Shown: positions 8,576 through 17,963, counted from the first letter of the stretch. The stretch is DNA of 49,314 bases from Clostridium gallinarum (GCF_014836325.1 NZ_JACSQZ010000020.1:1-49314), one strand, 5' to 3'. Translations and numbers: made by a program. The notes: generated by a model not told the origin, from the sequence alone.

Positions 8576-9643
8576 GTGAAAAATATGGAGAAAGAGAAAA
8601 AATTAAAAAGTTGTAAAGTGGCAATTAGGAATATATTAGTTGTAGCTTTGATTTTAATGGCAATAGTTATGTTTCAAAAAATAAACTCTCTACAAGGGAC
8701 TGCACGTATTATAAATTACGCAGGTGTTCTTCGTGGCGCAACTCAACGTCTTGTTAAATTAGAGATAAATGGCCAAAAAAATGATGAATTATTAAATAGA
8801 ATAGATGAAGTTTTTTATGGATTAAAACATGGAAGTGAAAAGTATAATTTAATAAAAATAGAATACAATGATTTTCAAGAAAGTTTAAAGATGTGGGAAA
8901 ATAATTGGATTAAGTTAAAAAATCAAATACAAAAAACAAGAAAAGATGAAATAGATAAATCTAATATAGTAGAGTTAAGTGAAGAAAATTTTGAAATTGC
9001 AGATGTTACTGTAAATGAAATAGAAGTTTATACTCAGCATTTAGTAGATCAAATGCATATTATAGAATTTTTAATAATATTAGATGGATTAGGATTTATA
9101 TATTTATTAATAAATGAATCCATGAAAAGAAAGCAATTAAGTAAAATTAATAGTGAATTGGCTAAAAAAGCAAGCTTAGATTTGCATACTGGTTTAATGA
9201 ATAAGGGAAAATGTAATGAATTATTTAATAATCAAAAAGTAATTTTAGAAGATTTAGCAGTTATTATGTTTGATTTAAATAATTTAAAAAAAGTAAATGA
9301 TATGTATGGTCATATAAGAGGAGATAAGTTTATTAGTGATTTTTCTAATATTTTAAAGAAAACAATATCAAAAGGGAATTTTATTGGACGATATGGTGGG
9401 GATGAATTTGTTGTTGTGTTATACAATAGTAATGAGTATCAAGTAAAAAAACTTATTGAAAGCTTAGAAGATAGCATTCGTTACTTTAATGAAATAACTG
9501 AAAAACCAAATCTAAGCTTTGCATATGGATATGATGGATCTTGGAATTATGAGGAATGCAATATGAAAATGTTATTAGATAATGCAGACAGCAATATGTA
9601 TTTGAATAAGCAAAATATAAAGTTAAAAGATAACGAAATTTAA
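8576..9643 (+). CDS. membrane diguanylate cyclase (GGDEF)
   Basis: A 355-residue c-di-GMP synthase. Transmembrane helices at ~18-34 and ~161-179 flank an extracytoplasmic, mainly helical sensor (~35-160) whose start (INYAGVLRGATQRLVKLE) resembles the PilJ-like/type IV pili MCP N-terminal domain. The GGDEF domain spans ~200-350, with DLNNLKKVND at 233-242 and intact GGDEF at 274-278. The usual RxxD inhibitory site five residues before GGDEF is absent (SKGN at 265-268), so product inhibition is probably weak. Start uncertain: GTG at 8576 or ATG at 8585, the latter with a weak AGAAAGTGA element. No EAL domain. Confidence 0.88.
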   Translation: MKNMEKEKKLKSCKVAIRNILVVALILMAIVMFQKINSLQGTARIINYAGVLRGATQRLVKLEINGQKNDELLNRIDEVFYGLKHGSEKYNLIKIEYNDFQESLKMWENNWIKLKNQIQKTRKDEIDKSNIVELSEENFEIADVTVNEIEVYTQHLVDQMHIIEFLIILDGLGFIYLLINESMKRKQLSKINSELAKKASLDLHTGLMNKGKCNELFNNQKVILEDLAVIMFDLNNLKKVNDMYGHIRGDKFISDFSNILKKTISKGNFIGRYGGDEFVVVLYNSNEYQVKKLIESLEDSIRYFNEITEKPNLSFAYGYDGSWNYEECNMKMLLDNADSNMYLNKQNIKLKDNEI

Positions 9644-9666
9644 AATAAAAAATAGTATAGAAGAGA

Positions 9667-9713
9667 TATGTAAGTTTACTTTAAATTAAAGTTAATAAAA
9701 GTAAACTTACATA
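9667..9713. terminator. bidirectional terminator
   Basis: A 16-bp perfect inverted repeat, TATGTAAGTTTACTTT with AAAGTAAACTTACATA, sits between the convergent diguanylate cyclase gene and the reverse-strand small gene. Confidence 0.8.
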
Positions 9714-9721
9714 CTCTATTT

Positions 9722-9892
9722 TTATTTATTATGAGATAATTTTGATCTCTTAGTAAATTTTTTTCCGTTAGAGTGAGAGCCTTTTTTTACTCCATTTTCA
9801 ATTCCTATTTCAGATCCAGATTCAGAATACATCTTTCTAAGCTCTGCATTTGATTTTGGGCGATCTTTCATCCTATTTTTATTGTTGTCCAT
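9722..9892 (-). CDS. small basic protein, 56 aa
   Basis: I do not recognise this 56-residue protein. It is rich in Lys, Asn, Ser and Arg, has no hydrophobic segment, and has an ELRKMYSESGSEIG segment in the middle and a very basic tail. I use the ATG at 9892 because a perfect AGGAGG lies 7 bases upstream; the 15 upstream in-frame residues have no such support. It is a single gene, convergent with the diguanylate cyclase and sharing its terminator. Small basic proteins of this composition occur in spore-formers, but no role can be assigned. Confidence 0.6.
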   Translation of the reverse strand: MDNNKNRMKDRPKSNAELRKMYSESGSEIGIENGVKKGSHSNGKKFTKRSKLSHNK

Positions 9893-10105
9893 AAAAGTAC
9901 CTCCTAAGTATAAGTTGTCTATATTAGTGTGCCACAATATAAATAAATAATATTATTAAAATATATCATAAAGTAGAATTTATTATTGTTAGAGGAAAAC
10001 TATGAAGATAAATATAATTTTTGTTATAATATTATATATTTAAAGAAAATGATAATATTTAATTTAATAAATAAAATCTAATGATAAAATCGGAGGTTGA
10101 AATTT

Positions 10106-10630
10106 ATGATAATAAGAGAAGAATTGTTAAATGATTATAAAGAAGTTGAGAAGGTAATAGAAGAGAGTTTTAAAACAGCAGAATTTACAGATAATCAAGA
10201 ACATAACTTAGTAAAAAGACTTAGAAAAAGTGATGAATTTATAAAAGAATTATCTTTAGTTGCAGAGGGAAATAATAAAATAATTGGGCATATACTTTTA
10301 ACTAAGGCTTTAATAAAAGATAATGATAAGAGTATTGAAACACTAGCTTTAGCTCCACTATCTGTTTTACCAGAGTATCAAAAGTCTGGGATAGGTAAAG
10401 CATTAATGAATAAAGCAATAGAATTATCTAAGGAATTAGGATATAAGTCTATAGTTGTATTAGGCCATGAAAATTATTATCCAAAATTTGGATTTGAGAA
10501 AGCTAGTACATATGGAGTTAAAGCTCCCTTTGAAGTTCCAGATGAAGCATATATGATTTTAGAATTAATACCTAATGCTCTTAAGGGAGTTAATGGTGTA
10601 GTTGAATACTCAAAAGCTTTTTTTGAATAA
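10106..10630 (+). CDS. GNAT family N-acetyltransferase
   Basis: A 174-residue acetyl-CoA-dependent acetyltransferase of the YhbS-like branch. Motif A is LSVLPEYQKSGIGKALMNKAIE, with the Q/R-x-x-G-x-G/A pyrophosphate loop as QKSGIG, and the later segment VVLGHENYYPKFGFEKA is the typical YhbS signature. Start chosen at the ATG at 10106, 9 bases after GGAGG; an in-frame TTG at 10097 is too close to that motif. Stands alone with its own terminator. Substrate unknown. Confidence 0.88.
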   Translation: MIIREELLNDYKEVEKVIEESFKTAEFTDNQEHNLVKRLRKSDEFIKELSLVAEGNNKIIGHILLTKALIKDNDKSIETLALAPLSVLPEYQKSGIGKALMNKAIELSKELGYKSIVVLGHENYYPKFGFEKASTYGVKAPFEVPDEAYMILELIPNALKGVNGVVEYSKAFFE

Positions 10631-10640
10631 TATATTTGAA

Positions 10641-10674
10641 AAGTATGTAGTAATTTTTTGTACATACTTTTTTT
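10641..10674 (+). terminator. rho-independent terminator
   Basis: AAGTATGTA pairs with TACATACTT around an 11-base loop, followed by seven T residues. Confidence 0.85.
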
Positions 10675-10778
10675 ATACTTTCCATAATTAAGTTTTAAAA
10701 TATTAAAATACTAAGTAATTTTAGAAAACATATCTTAATGATATAATTAATGTAATAATTTAAAAGAAAGGAAGAGGT

Positions 10779-11564
10779 ATGAGTAAATTTATTAAAAAGG
10801 AAATTAACAAATTAAATAAAAAAGAAAATAAGATAATTAATAAGAAGAGAAATACAATCATTAAAAATAAATTAAATCCAATATCAGAAAAAATAGAAGA
10901 AAAAATTCCAGATAAGTTAAGAACAACCTTAGAAAGTGCTTTTTATAATGCTTTTAAGATGGTTTTTAAAGGTGGAAGTAAGTATATAGAAAAGTTATAT
11001 AATAAAGAAAAGATAAAGTTGGATCATGATATTAATAACTATGCTTTTAATAAAAGAACCACAAAAAAAAGCTTGAAGTTAATTGATTTTCAAGGTAAAA
11101 GAAGCAAGTTAATTAATTCTACAATTTCAACAGTTGAAGGAGTAGGACTTGGGATTCTAGGGATTGGTATACCTGATATACCAATATTTATTTCAGTTAT
11201 CTTAAAAACTATATATGAAATTGCTTTAAGTTATGGTTTTAATTATGAAAGTGAAGAAGAGAAAATTTATATTTTAAATTTAATTAATGTTGCATTAACA
11301 AGTGAAGAAGAAAAATTATATTATAGTGAAAAAATAAATGAAATAGAAAATAAAATAGATTTAGGAATAGTATTAGAAAATAACTTAGATGATGAAATTA
11401 AAGAGACAGCCAAAGTTTTATCCAATACTTTATTAATTGCTAAATTTATTCAAGGACTACCTATTGTTGGAGTATTAGGTGGAGTAGTTAACTATCAGTT
11501 TATAAGTAAGGTAAGTAAATATTCAAGCATTAAATATAAAAAGAGATATTTGAAAAAACAATAA
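10779..11564 (+). CDS. EcsC family protein
   Basis: A 261-residue protein matching the EcsC family in its central part: GVGLGILGIGIPDIPIFI at ~122-139, a glycine/proline-rich amphipathic segment, followed by KTIYEIALSYGFNYESEEEKIYIL. The N-terminal ~60 residues are strongly basic (about half Lys/Asn/Ile). EcsC in Bacillus is coded with the EcsAB transporter, which is not present here. Only 25 bases separate it from the next GTPase gene, with no terminator between, so the two are probably cotranscribed. Function of the family is not established. Confidence 0.82.
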   Translation: MSKFIKKEINKLNKKENKIINKKRNTIIKNKLNPISEKIEEKIPDKLRTTLESAFYNAFKMVFKGGSKYIEKLYNKEKIKLDHDINNYAFNKRTTKKSLKLIDFQGKRSKLINSTISTVEGVGLGILGIGIPDIPIFISVILKTIYEIALSYGFNYESEEEKIYILNLINVALTSEEEKLYYSEKINEIENKIDLGIVLENNLDDEIKETAKVLSNTLLIAKFIQGLPIVGVLGGVVNYQFISKVSKYSSIKYKKRYLKKQ

Positions 11565-11589
11565 ATTTTAATTTTTAGAAGGTGACTAA

Positions 11590-13539
11590 ATGAAAAAGAC
11601 AATAGGAATACTTGCTCATGTAGATGCTGGGAAAACCACATTTTCGGAGCAGGTACTTTATCATACAAAAAGTATTAGAAATAGGGGAAGAGTAGATCAT
11701 AAAAACTCTTTTTTAGATATAAATAGATTAGAAAAAGAAAGAGGAATTACAATATTTTCAGATCAAGCTATTTTTGAAATAGATGATTCAAAATATTATT
11801 TAATTGACACACCAGGGCATATAGATTTTAGTTCTGAAATGGAGAGAGCTTTAAGTATTTTAGACTATGCAATATTAATAATAAGTGGTGTAGAAGGAAT
11901 ACAAGGACATACGGAAACTATATGGAATTTATTAATAAAATATAATATACCAACCTTCTTTTTTATAAATAAGATAGATAGAACAGGTGCTGATTTAGAA
12001 AAAGTAATTAATGAAATAAATGAGGATTTAACTTCTAACATATGTTATATAAATACTTTAGAAAATTTAAATGAAGAGGTAATTGAATTTATTTCTGAAA
12101 GAGATGATTTGCTTTTAGAAAGATATTTAAATGGAGATTATAATGAAGAGGAGTGGATAATATCTTTAAAAAAGCTTATTAAAGAAAATAAAATTTATCC
12201 ATGTCTTTCTGGTAGCGCTCTTCAAGATGAAGGAATAGATAATTTTTTAAGAATATTTAATAGTTTAACTTTTAGTAACTATGATGAAAATGAAAGTTTC
12301 TCTGGGAGAGTATATAAAATTAGACATGATGATAATGGTACAAGAATTACCTTTATTAAAGCTTTAAGTGGAAGTCTTAAGGTTAGAGATGAAATATCTT
12401 ATGGAAAAAATAATGAGATAACTGAAAAAATAAGTAGTATAAGGCTATATAATGGCAATAAATTTACTACTGTAGATAAAGTTACTGCTGGAGATGTTTT
12501 TGCAGTTACTGGACTAAGTAGCTTAGGAGCAGGAGAAGCTATTGGAAATTTAAATAGTGATATAAGCTTTAATATGGTACCAACTTTAATGTCAAAGGTT
12601 ATTTTTGACAAAAGTTATAATGTTAAGGATGTTTTAAAATATTTTAGAATATTAGAAAGTGAAGACCCTGCATTAAATGTTATGTGGAATGAAGTATTAC
12701 AAGAAATACAAGTTTCAATAATGGGAAAAATTCAATTAGAAGTATTAAAGGAAGTTGTAGAAGAAAGATTTAATTTAAAAGTAGAGTTTGGTCCTTGTGA
12801 GATTATGTATAAGGAGACTATTGAAAATACAGCCTATGGATATGGACATTTTGAACCATTAAAGCATTATGCAGAAGTTCATTTAAAATTAGAGCCTAAT
12901 GATAGAGATAAAGGAATAACCTTTGAAAATAAATGTCATGCAGATGATTTAACTACAGGAAATCAAAATTTAATTAAAACACATATATTTGAAAGAAATC
13001 ATCACGGTATTTTAACTGGAGCATCTATTACAGATATAAAAATTACTTTATTAACAGGTAGGGCTCATAATAAGCATACTGAAGGAGGAGATTTCAGAGA
13101 AGCTACCTTTAGAGCAATTAGACAAGGTTTAGAAAAAGTAGAAAATATACTTTTAGAGCCATATTATAAGTTTAAAATAGATGTAGAATTGGATTATATG
13201 GGAAGAGTTATATCAGATATTCAAAGATTAAATGGTACTTTTAATCCACCAGACACAAAGCTTAATAAAGTTACTATAACAGGAAGAGGACCTGTATCTA
13301 CTTTTATGGATTATAGTGCTGAGATACTTACATTTACAAAGGGAAAGGGAAGTATAAATTTGATTTTTGATGGATATGATGTATGTCATAATAGTGAAGA
13401 GGTAATAGAAAGAATAGGATATAATAAAAATGCAGATATAGAATATTCCTCTAGTTCTATCTTTTGTTCAAAAGGACAAGGTTTTGTAGTTCCTTGGAAT
13501 GAAGTAGAAAACTATATTCATTGTGAAAGAAAAGAATAA
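11590..13539 (+). CDS. TetM/EF-G-like translation factor GTPase
   Basis: A 649-residue ribosome-binding GTPase of EF-G/TetM architecture: G1 AHVDAGKTT (9-17), G2 RGITI (51-55), G3 DTPGH (73-77), G4 NKID (127-130), then domains II-V. Length and closeness favour the ribosomal protection group. However, the segment where bona fide TetM/TetO proteins carry the YSPVSTPADF loop here reads TGRAHNKHTEGGDFR (489-503), and the C-terminal tail differs. It is more likely the chromosomal TetM-like translation factor common in clostridia than a proven resistance determinant. GAAGGTGA precedes the ATG. Probably cotranscribed with the EcsC gene. Confidence 0.8.
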   Translation: MKKTIGILAHVDAGKTTFSEQVLYHTKSIRNRGRVDHKNSFLDINRLEKERGITIFSDQAIFEIDDSKYYLIDTPGHIDFSSEMERALSILDYAILIISGVEGIQGHTETIWNLLIKYNIPTFFFINKIDRTGADLEKVINEINEDLTSNICYINTLENLNEEVIEFISERDDLLLERYLNGDYNEEEWIISLKKLIKENKIYPCLSGSALQDEGIDNFLRIFNSLTFSNYDENESFSGRVYKIRHDDNGTRITFIKALSGSLKVRDEISYGKNNEITEKISSIRLYNGNKFTTVDKVTAGDVFAVTGLSSLGAGEAIGNLNSDISFNMVPTLMSKVIFDKSYNVKDVLKYFRILESEDPALNVMWNEVLQEIQVSIMGKIQLEVLKEVVEERFNLKVEFGPCEIMYKETIENTAYGYGHFEPLKHYAEVHLKLEPNDRDKGITFENKCHADDLTTGNQNLIKTHIFERNHHGILTGASITDIKITLLTGRAHNKHTEGGDFREATFRAIRQGLEKVENILLEPYYKFKIDVELDYMGRVISDIQRLNGTFNPPDTKLNKVTITGRGPVSTFMDYSAEILTFTKGKGSINLIFDGYDVCHNSEEVIERIGYNKNADIEYSSSSIFCSKGQGFVVPWNEVENYIHCERKE

Positions 13540-13540
13540 A

Positions 13541-13599
13541 AAAATCACCATATTGGGTATGATACAAGAATTTTTAGTCATACAATATGGTGATTTTTT
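13541..13599. terminator. bidirectional terminator
   Basis: AAAATCACCATATT and AATATGGTGATTTT form a 14-bp perfect stem, extended inside by TATGA/TCATA, with A runs on one side and T runs on the other. It serves the GTPase gene and the convergent lipoprotein gene. Confidence 0.88.
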
Positions 13600-14231
13600 T
13601 AAAATAAATGAGCAACTAATTTATTTCCTTCTTCAAAAACTGTAATAGTAAAGTAATTCCAAGGAACCACTGTTGCTCCAACCCTAGATATTGCTACTCT
13701 TATTTTAAAGGATGAGCCTGAGTTAGTGTTAGAACTTGGACCTTCATAAGTAACTTTATCTAATCTAACAAGCATTTCAGATCCAGATGGAAGCTCCATT
13801 TGACTTCTAAGGGAATTTAAATCTTTAATAAGTTTTTCTTTATCAGCTTCAGTTATTGGAATATAGCCTTTTTCACTATTTTCATCATAGGAAACTAAAA
13901 AATCATAAATAGAAGAATCTTCATTTAAATATAAATACAATAAATCATTAGCAAAGTCTAGTTCTTTGTATTCTCCTTTAGTGTAATGAATAGACTGCTG
14001 ATCATCATAAATATTACTACCTATTTCTATTTGTGATAAATCTTTTGAAGAAATATAAATTTTTTCTAAAGCGCTAAACTCAGTTATTTTTTCTGGTTCT
14101 TGAATTTCTTCAATTATTTCTGTTTCTTCAATAGTTATATTTTCTTCATTTACTTCTTTATTAGAAGAGCAGCTCACAAAAGACATAGAAAATACAAGTG
14201 AAAATAAAATTAAAAATAGATTTTTTTTCAT
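13599..14231 (-). CDS. lipoprotein of unknown function
   Basis: A 210-residue predicted lipoprotein: signal peptide 1-20 with lipobox FVSC (Cys21), then an acidic Glu/Ile-rich linker (~25-55) and a globular domain (~60-210). No family is recognised. The C-terminal region alternates beta-strand patterns (KIRVAISRVGATVVPWNYFTITVF). AGGAGG lies 5 bases before the ATG. It is a monocistronic gene convergent with the TetM-like gene. Confidence 0.75.
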   Translation of the reverse strand: MKKNLFLILFSLVFSMSFVSCSSNKEVNEENITIEETEIIEEIQEPEKITEFSALEKIYISSKDLSQIEIGSNIYDDQQSIHYTKGEYKELDFANDLLYLYLNEDSSIYDFLVSYDENSEKGYIPITEADKEKLIKDLNSLRSQMELPSGSEMLVRLDKVTYEGPSSNTNSGSSFKIRVAISRVGATVVPWNYFTITVFEEGNKLVAHLF

Positions 14232-14389
14232 TACATCCTCCTAAATATTATATAAAATACCATATAGTTTAATTTTATGATAAAAATTAGATAAAGTAAA
14301 ACAATAGAAGAAAAATTAATAAAAGTTGATTAATTTAGCATAAATAAATATAATGGTTATATAAAAAGATGAAATGGGAGGACAAAATA

Positions 14390-14773
14390 ATGTCAGTTAA
14401 AATGTTACATACTTGTATAAGAGTAATGGATTTAGAAAAATCTTTAAAATTTTATAAAGAAGCTTTAGGATTAATTGAAACTAGAAGAAAAGAATTTCCT
14501 GAACATAAATTCAGCCTTGTTTATTTATCAAATGAAATAGGTGGATATGAAATAGAATTAACTTATAACTATGATGTGGAAAAGCCATATGAATTAGGAA
14601 ATGGTTTTAGTCATATTGCAGTAGAAGCAGTAGATTTAGAAGGAATGAGAGAAAAGCATATTTCTTTAGGATATGAAGTAACACCTTTAAAAGGACTTCC
14701 TGGAACTAAACCTTCATATTATTTCGTAACAGATCCAGATGGATATAAAGTAGAAGTAATTAGAGCTAAATAA
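14390..14773 (+). CDS. VOC/glyoxalase I family protein
   Basis: A 127-residue vicinal-oxygen-chelate protein close to lactoylglutathione lyase (GloA): two beta-alpha-beta-beta-beta modules with metal-ligand candidates in MLHTCIRV (His), YEIELTYN (Glu), FSHIAVEA (His) and YKVEVIRAK (Glu). All four ligand positions of glyoxalase I are present. Clostridia generally lack glutathione, so another thiol cofactor or substrate is likely. The start at 14390 has GGGAGGA upstream; an earlier in-frame ATG at 14369 does not. Next to ldh, but separated by a terminator. Confidence 0.85.
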   Translation: MSVKMLHTCIRVMDLEKSLKFYKEALGLIETRRKEFPEHKFSLVYLSNEIGGYEIELTYNYDVEKPYELGNGFSHIAVEAVDLEGMREKHISLGYEVTPLKGLPGTKPSYYFVTDPDGYKVEVIRAK

Positions 14774-14779
14774 TTTATA

Positions 14780-14818
14780 AAATCTAGTAACTAGAAAAAG
14801 TTACTAGATTTTTTTTTA
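14780..14818 (+). terminator. rho-independent terminator
   Basis: AAATCTAGTAACT pairs perfectly with AGTTACTAGATTT around a 6-base loop and continues into a run of T residues. Confidence 0.9.
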
Positions 14819-14851
14819 GGAATTTACATAAAATAAAACATAACTATATAA

Positions 14852-14880
14852 TTGATAATTATTATTAATTAGTATATAAT
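14852..14880 (+). promoter_or_regulatory. promoter of ldh
   Basis: TTGATA (14852-14857) and TATAAT (14875-14880) are 17 bases apart, 44 bases before the ldh ATG. No clear Rex-like palindrome was noticed next to it. Confidence 0.65.
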
Positions 14881-14923
14881 GTAAATAGATAAAAAATTCC
14901 AAAAAGGATGAAGGTGTATATTT

Positions 14924-15862
14924 ATGAGTAAAATATCAATCATTGGTGCAGGAGCAATTGGAGCTACAACTGCCTTTGCCTTATTACAAAAAGAAATTGC
15001 AAGAGAAATAGTTATAAATGATATTAATCAAGAAAAGGCATTAGGAGAAGTTCTTGATTTAATGCATGGTAGTTCTTTGACTAGTCCTTGTAATGTTACT
15101 TTAGGAGCTTTAGAGGATACTAAAGATTCAGATATTATAATAATTACTGCTGGAGTTGCTCAAAAGCCAGGAGAAACTAGACTGGATTTAGTTGATAGGA
15201 ATTATAAGATTTTTAAGAGTTTTGTACCAACATTAGCAAAGCTTAGTCCAAATGCAATACTATTAGTTGTTTCAAATCCTGTAGATATATTATCTTATAT
15301 GACTTATAAACTTTCAGGATTTCCAAAAGAAAGAGTCATTGGTTCTGGAACAGTTTTAGATACTACTAGACTTAGAAGTTTACTTGGAAAGTATTTTGGT
15401 GTTGATGGAAGAATAGTTCAAGGATATGTATTAGGAGAACATGGAGATAGTGAGTTCGTTCCATGGTCATCTTCAACTATAGGAAATATTCCAATTAAAG
15501 ATTTTTCAGAGCAGTTATCAATTGAATGGGATGAGGAAACAGAAAAGGTTATAGCAGATGATGTAAAGAATGCAGCCTATGAAGTTATTAATAGAAAAGG
15601 AGCAACAGAGTTTTCAGTTGCTGCTGTTTTAACAAGAATTGTTGAGGCCTTTTTAAAAGATGAAAAAACTATATTATCAGTTTCAACTTTATTAAATGAT
15701 TACTATGGTGTAAGTGAAACTTATTTAAGTGTTCCAACAATAGTAGGTAAAAATGGAGTGGAAAAAGTATTAAATATTGAGTTTTCAGAAGAAGAAAAAG
15801 AAAAGTTTGTAACCTCAGCTAATTTAATGAAACAGTATATAGATAGAATAAATGAAAATTAA
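14924..15862 (+). CDS. ldh: L-lactate dehydrogenase
   Basis: A 312-residue NAD-dependent enzyme that reduces pyruvate to L-lactate, recycling NADH in fermentation. N-terminal Rossmann motif GAGAIGA (8-14); substrate loop QKPGETR with Arg86; VSNPVD (116-121); Arg149 in LDTTRLR; catalytic His173 in GEHGDSE. The Gln at position 80 (position 102 in classical numbering) marks lactate rather than malate specificity. Length is standard. A GAAGGTG element precedes the ATG. Single-gene unit with its own promoter and terminator. Confidence 0.95.
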   Translation: MSKISIIGAGAIGATTAFALLQKEIAREIVINDINQEKALGEVLDLMHGSSLTSPCNVTLGALEDTKDSDIIIITAGVAQKPGETRLDLVDRNYKIFKSFVPTLAKLSPNAILLVVSNPVDILSYMTYKLSGFPKERVIGSGTVLDTTRLRSLLGKYFGVDGRIVQGYVLGEHGDSEFVPWSSSTIGNIPIKDFSEQLSIEWDEETEKVIADDVKNAAYEVINRKGATEFSVAAVLTRIVEAFLKDEKTILSVSTLLNDYYGVSETYLSVPTIVGKNGVEKVLNIEFSEEEKEKFVTSANLMKQYIDRINEN

Positions 15863-15878
15863 TTAAGTGATTATTAAG

Positions 15879-15914
15879 AAAGTAGATTATATATTTTATA
15901 GTCTGCTTTTTTTT
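15879..15914 (+). terminator. rho-independent terminator of ldh
   Basis: AAAGTAGATTATA pairs with TATAGTCTGCTTT with two G-U pairs, followed by T residues. Confidence 0.8.
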
Positions 15915-16047
15915 ATATAGTAAATTATATAAATATTATCTTATCAGTAAATTTTCATAGGTAAATATTATGAAGAATGAGTTTTAAAAAAGTATAAATA
16001 AACATATTATACAATAGCTATCATTTTATTGGGGGAGGGAACGAGAC

Positions 16048-17442
16048 ATGATCAATAAATTTATAAGTAGAACTATAAAAAAGAAATTTATAGGCGGAAC
16101 TATTATATTAATATCTTCTTTAATTTTAATATATATACTTTCATCAATGTATTTTATTAATCATTTTTTCTTTAATACTGAAGTTAATGGAGTAAATTTA
16201 TCTTTAAAGAATTATAAAGATGCAAATGAGATTTTAAAAGATGAGATAAGTAAATACAATATAGAGATTATTGGGAGAGACAAAAGAAATGAAATTATTA
16301 AAGGAGAAGATATAAAAATATATTATAAAGAAAAAGATATAGGAGAAGAAATAAAAAAATATCAAAATATATTTAAATGGGGTTTATCTTTAATAAATAA
16401 AAAGGATTATTATATTGAAGGAATAATTGATTTTGATGAAGAAATTTTATTAGAAAAAGTAAGTGGTTTAGATATTGTAAATAATAATATAATAGATCCA
16501 ATAAACGTAGAATTTAAATACATTAATGGAAGTTATGAAATTAATCCAGAAGTATATGGAAATAAAATAAATAAAAATAAATTTATAAAAGTTTTAATTG
16601 ATAGTATTAAGAGTGGAAGGAAGACTTTGGATCTAGATAATGAGTTGTGTTATGAAAACCCAGAGTATACTATGGATTGTGAAATAGCAATAGAAACTAA
16701 TGATTTATTAAATAAATACGTAAAAACAAAAATAACTTACTTATTTGGAGAAAATAAGGAAGAATTAAATGGAGATATTATATCTAAATGGATAACAATT
16801 AATGATGATTTGAGTGTAACAATTAATGAAAAGTATTTAAAAGAATACATAGCTAGGTTAAGTGAAAAGTATAATACTGTTGGTATAGAAAGAGATTTTA
16901 AAACTTCAATAGGAAAGAGTGTCAAAGTAAAAGGAGGATATTACGGTTGGAAAATAAATTCAATAGCTGAGGAAAAAATGCTTCTAGAAAATATTAAATT
17001 AGGGGCAGTTTTAGAAAAGGAGCCTATATATACTCAAAAAGCCCTATATAGAGATGGGGATGATATAGGTAATACTTATGTAGAGATAAATATAACAAGA
17101 CAATATCTTTGGTTTTATAAGAATGGGCAATTAGTGACAGAAGGTTCAATAGTAAGTGGAGATCCGAGAAAAGGATATTCAACAGCTTTAGGAACATATA
17201 TGCTAAATTATAAACAAAAAGATGCAGTTTTAAATGGACCAGGTTATGAAGCTAAGGTTACTTATTGGATGCCTTTCAATGGGAATATAGGTATCCATGA
17301 TGCTAGCTGGAGGTATTCATTTGGATCTAATATTTATCAAAATGATGGAACTCATGGATGTGTAAATGCTCCAATAAGTTTAGCTAAAAAGATATTTGAT
17401 AATATAGATTCAGGCACACCAGTTATATGTTATGAAGAATAA
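16048..17442 (+). CDS. L,D-transpeptidase (YkuD) with PG-binding domains
   Basis: A 464-residue cell wall enzyme that makes 3-3 type cross-links or attaches proteins to peptidoglycan. A transmembrane anchor (~18-38) is followed by two tandem regions resembling the PG_binding_4 (YoaR-like) domain (~45-330), then the YkuD catalytic domain (~340-464). The active site motif is IGIHD...THGCVN, with catalytic Cys438 and His436. A strong G-rich ribosome binding site (GGGGGAGGG) precedes the ATG. No terminator is obvious before the next gene pair, but the gap of 117 bases contains a TATAAT. Confidence 0.9.
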   Translation: MINKFISRTIKKKFIGGTIILISSLILIYILSSMYFINHFFFNTEVNGVNLSLKNYKDANEILKDEISKYNIEIIGRDKRNEIIKGEDIKIYYKEKDIGEEIKKYQNIFKWGLSLINKKDYYIEGIIDFDEEILLEKVSGLDIVNNNIIDPINVEFKYINGSYEINPEVYGNKINKNKFIKVLIDSIKSGRKTLDLDNELCYENPEYTMDCEIAIETNDLLNKYVKTKITYLFGENKEELNGDIISKWITINDDLSVTINEKYLKEYIARLSEKYNTVGIERDFKTSIGKSVKVKGGYYGWKINSIAEEKMLLENIKLGAVLEKEPIYTQKALYRDGDDIGNTYVEINITRQYLWFYKNGQLVTEGSIVSGDPRKGYSTALGTYMLNYKQKDAVLNGPGYEAKVTYWMPFNGNIGIHDASWRYSFGSNIYQNDGTHGCVNAPISLAKKIFDNIDSGTPVICYEE

Positions 17443-17559
17443 AAAAGGAAAAAGATATTTGTTAATACAAAAATTAAGAAAAAGTGAGTATAAGTGATAA
17501 AATAGTAATATATACCCTGGTAAATTATGTTATAATAAAAGCGAAAAGGGGGGATATTT

Positions 17560-17931
17560 ATGAAGGATGAGCGATTAACAATATTAAAAAAATCATTTAT
17601 TTGGGGATTAGTATGGCTTATCTTAGCAGTGATAATAGGCTTTATAATAACTAAATTTATGAGTTCTAGAAGCTTACAAGATATATTGTTTATTGAAGGA
17701 TTAGTATTAATTTTTATTGGGATTTTTGCCTCTATATCTGGAGATCCTAGAGCTGTATCCATTCAAGGATTAGGTCAGAATAATGCTCAATATATAAATA
17801 ATGCTAATTTAGAAGTAGCAAGGTTGGAAAAGGAAAAGGTTCATATAAAAACTGATATTAAATTTGCATTAAGTACTTTTTCACTAGTTATTGGTGGGGT
17901 TCTATCTATTATAGTAACCTTTATATTTTAA
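17560..17931 (+). CDS. small membrane protein, paralog 1
   Basis: An unrecognised 123-residue protein with three predicted membrane helices (~12-30, ~44-58, ~104-122). A hydrophilic stretch (~60-97, with a short coiled helix NLEVARLEKEK) separates helices two and three. It is clearly paralogous to the next gene: both share WGLVW/SLVWF, a LQD(I/V)LF(I/V)EGL(V/L)LIFIGIF(A/S)SIS segment and a FSL...G...(V/I)TFI ending. AAAAGGGGGG precedes the ATG. No known family assigned. Confidence 0.7.
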   Translation: MKDERLTILKKSFIWGLVWLILAVIIGFIITKFMSSRSLQDILFIEGLVLIFIGIFASISGDPRAVSIQGLGQNNAQYINNANLEVARLEKEKVHIKTDIKFALSTFSLVIGGVLSIIVTFIF

Positions 17932-17963
17932 TTATTAATAATAAATAGAAAAGGAGAATACTT

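Noticed and set aside
11590..13539. Acquired tetracycline resistance gene
   Set aside because: The protein has TetM-like length, but the diagnostic loop is changed and there is no mobile element or resistance context.
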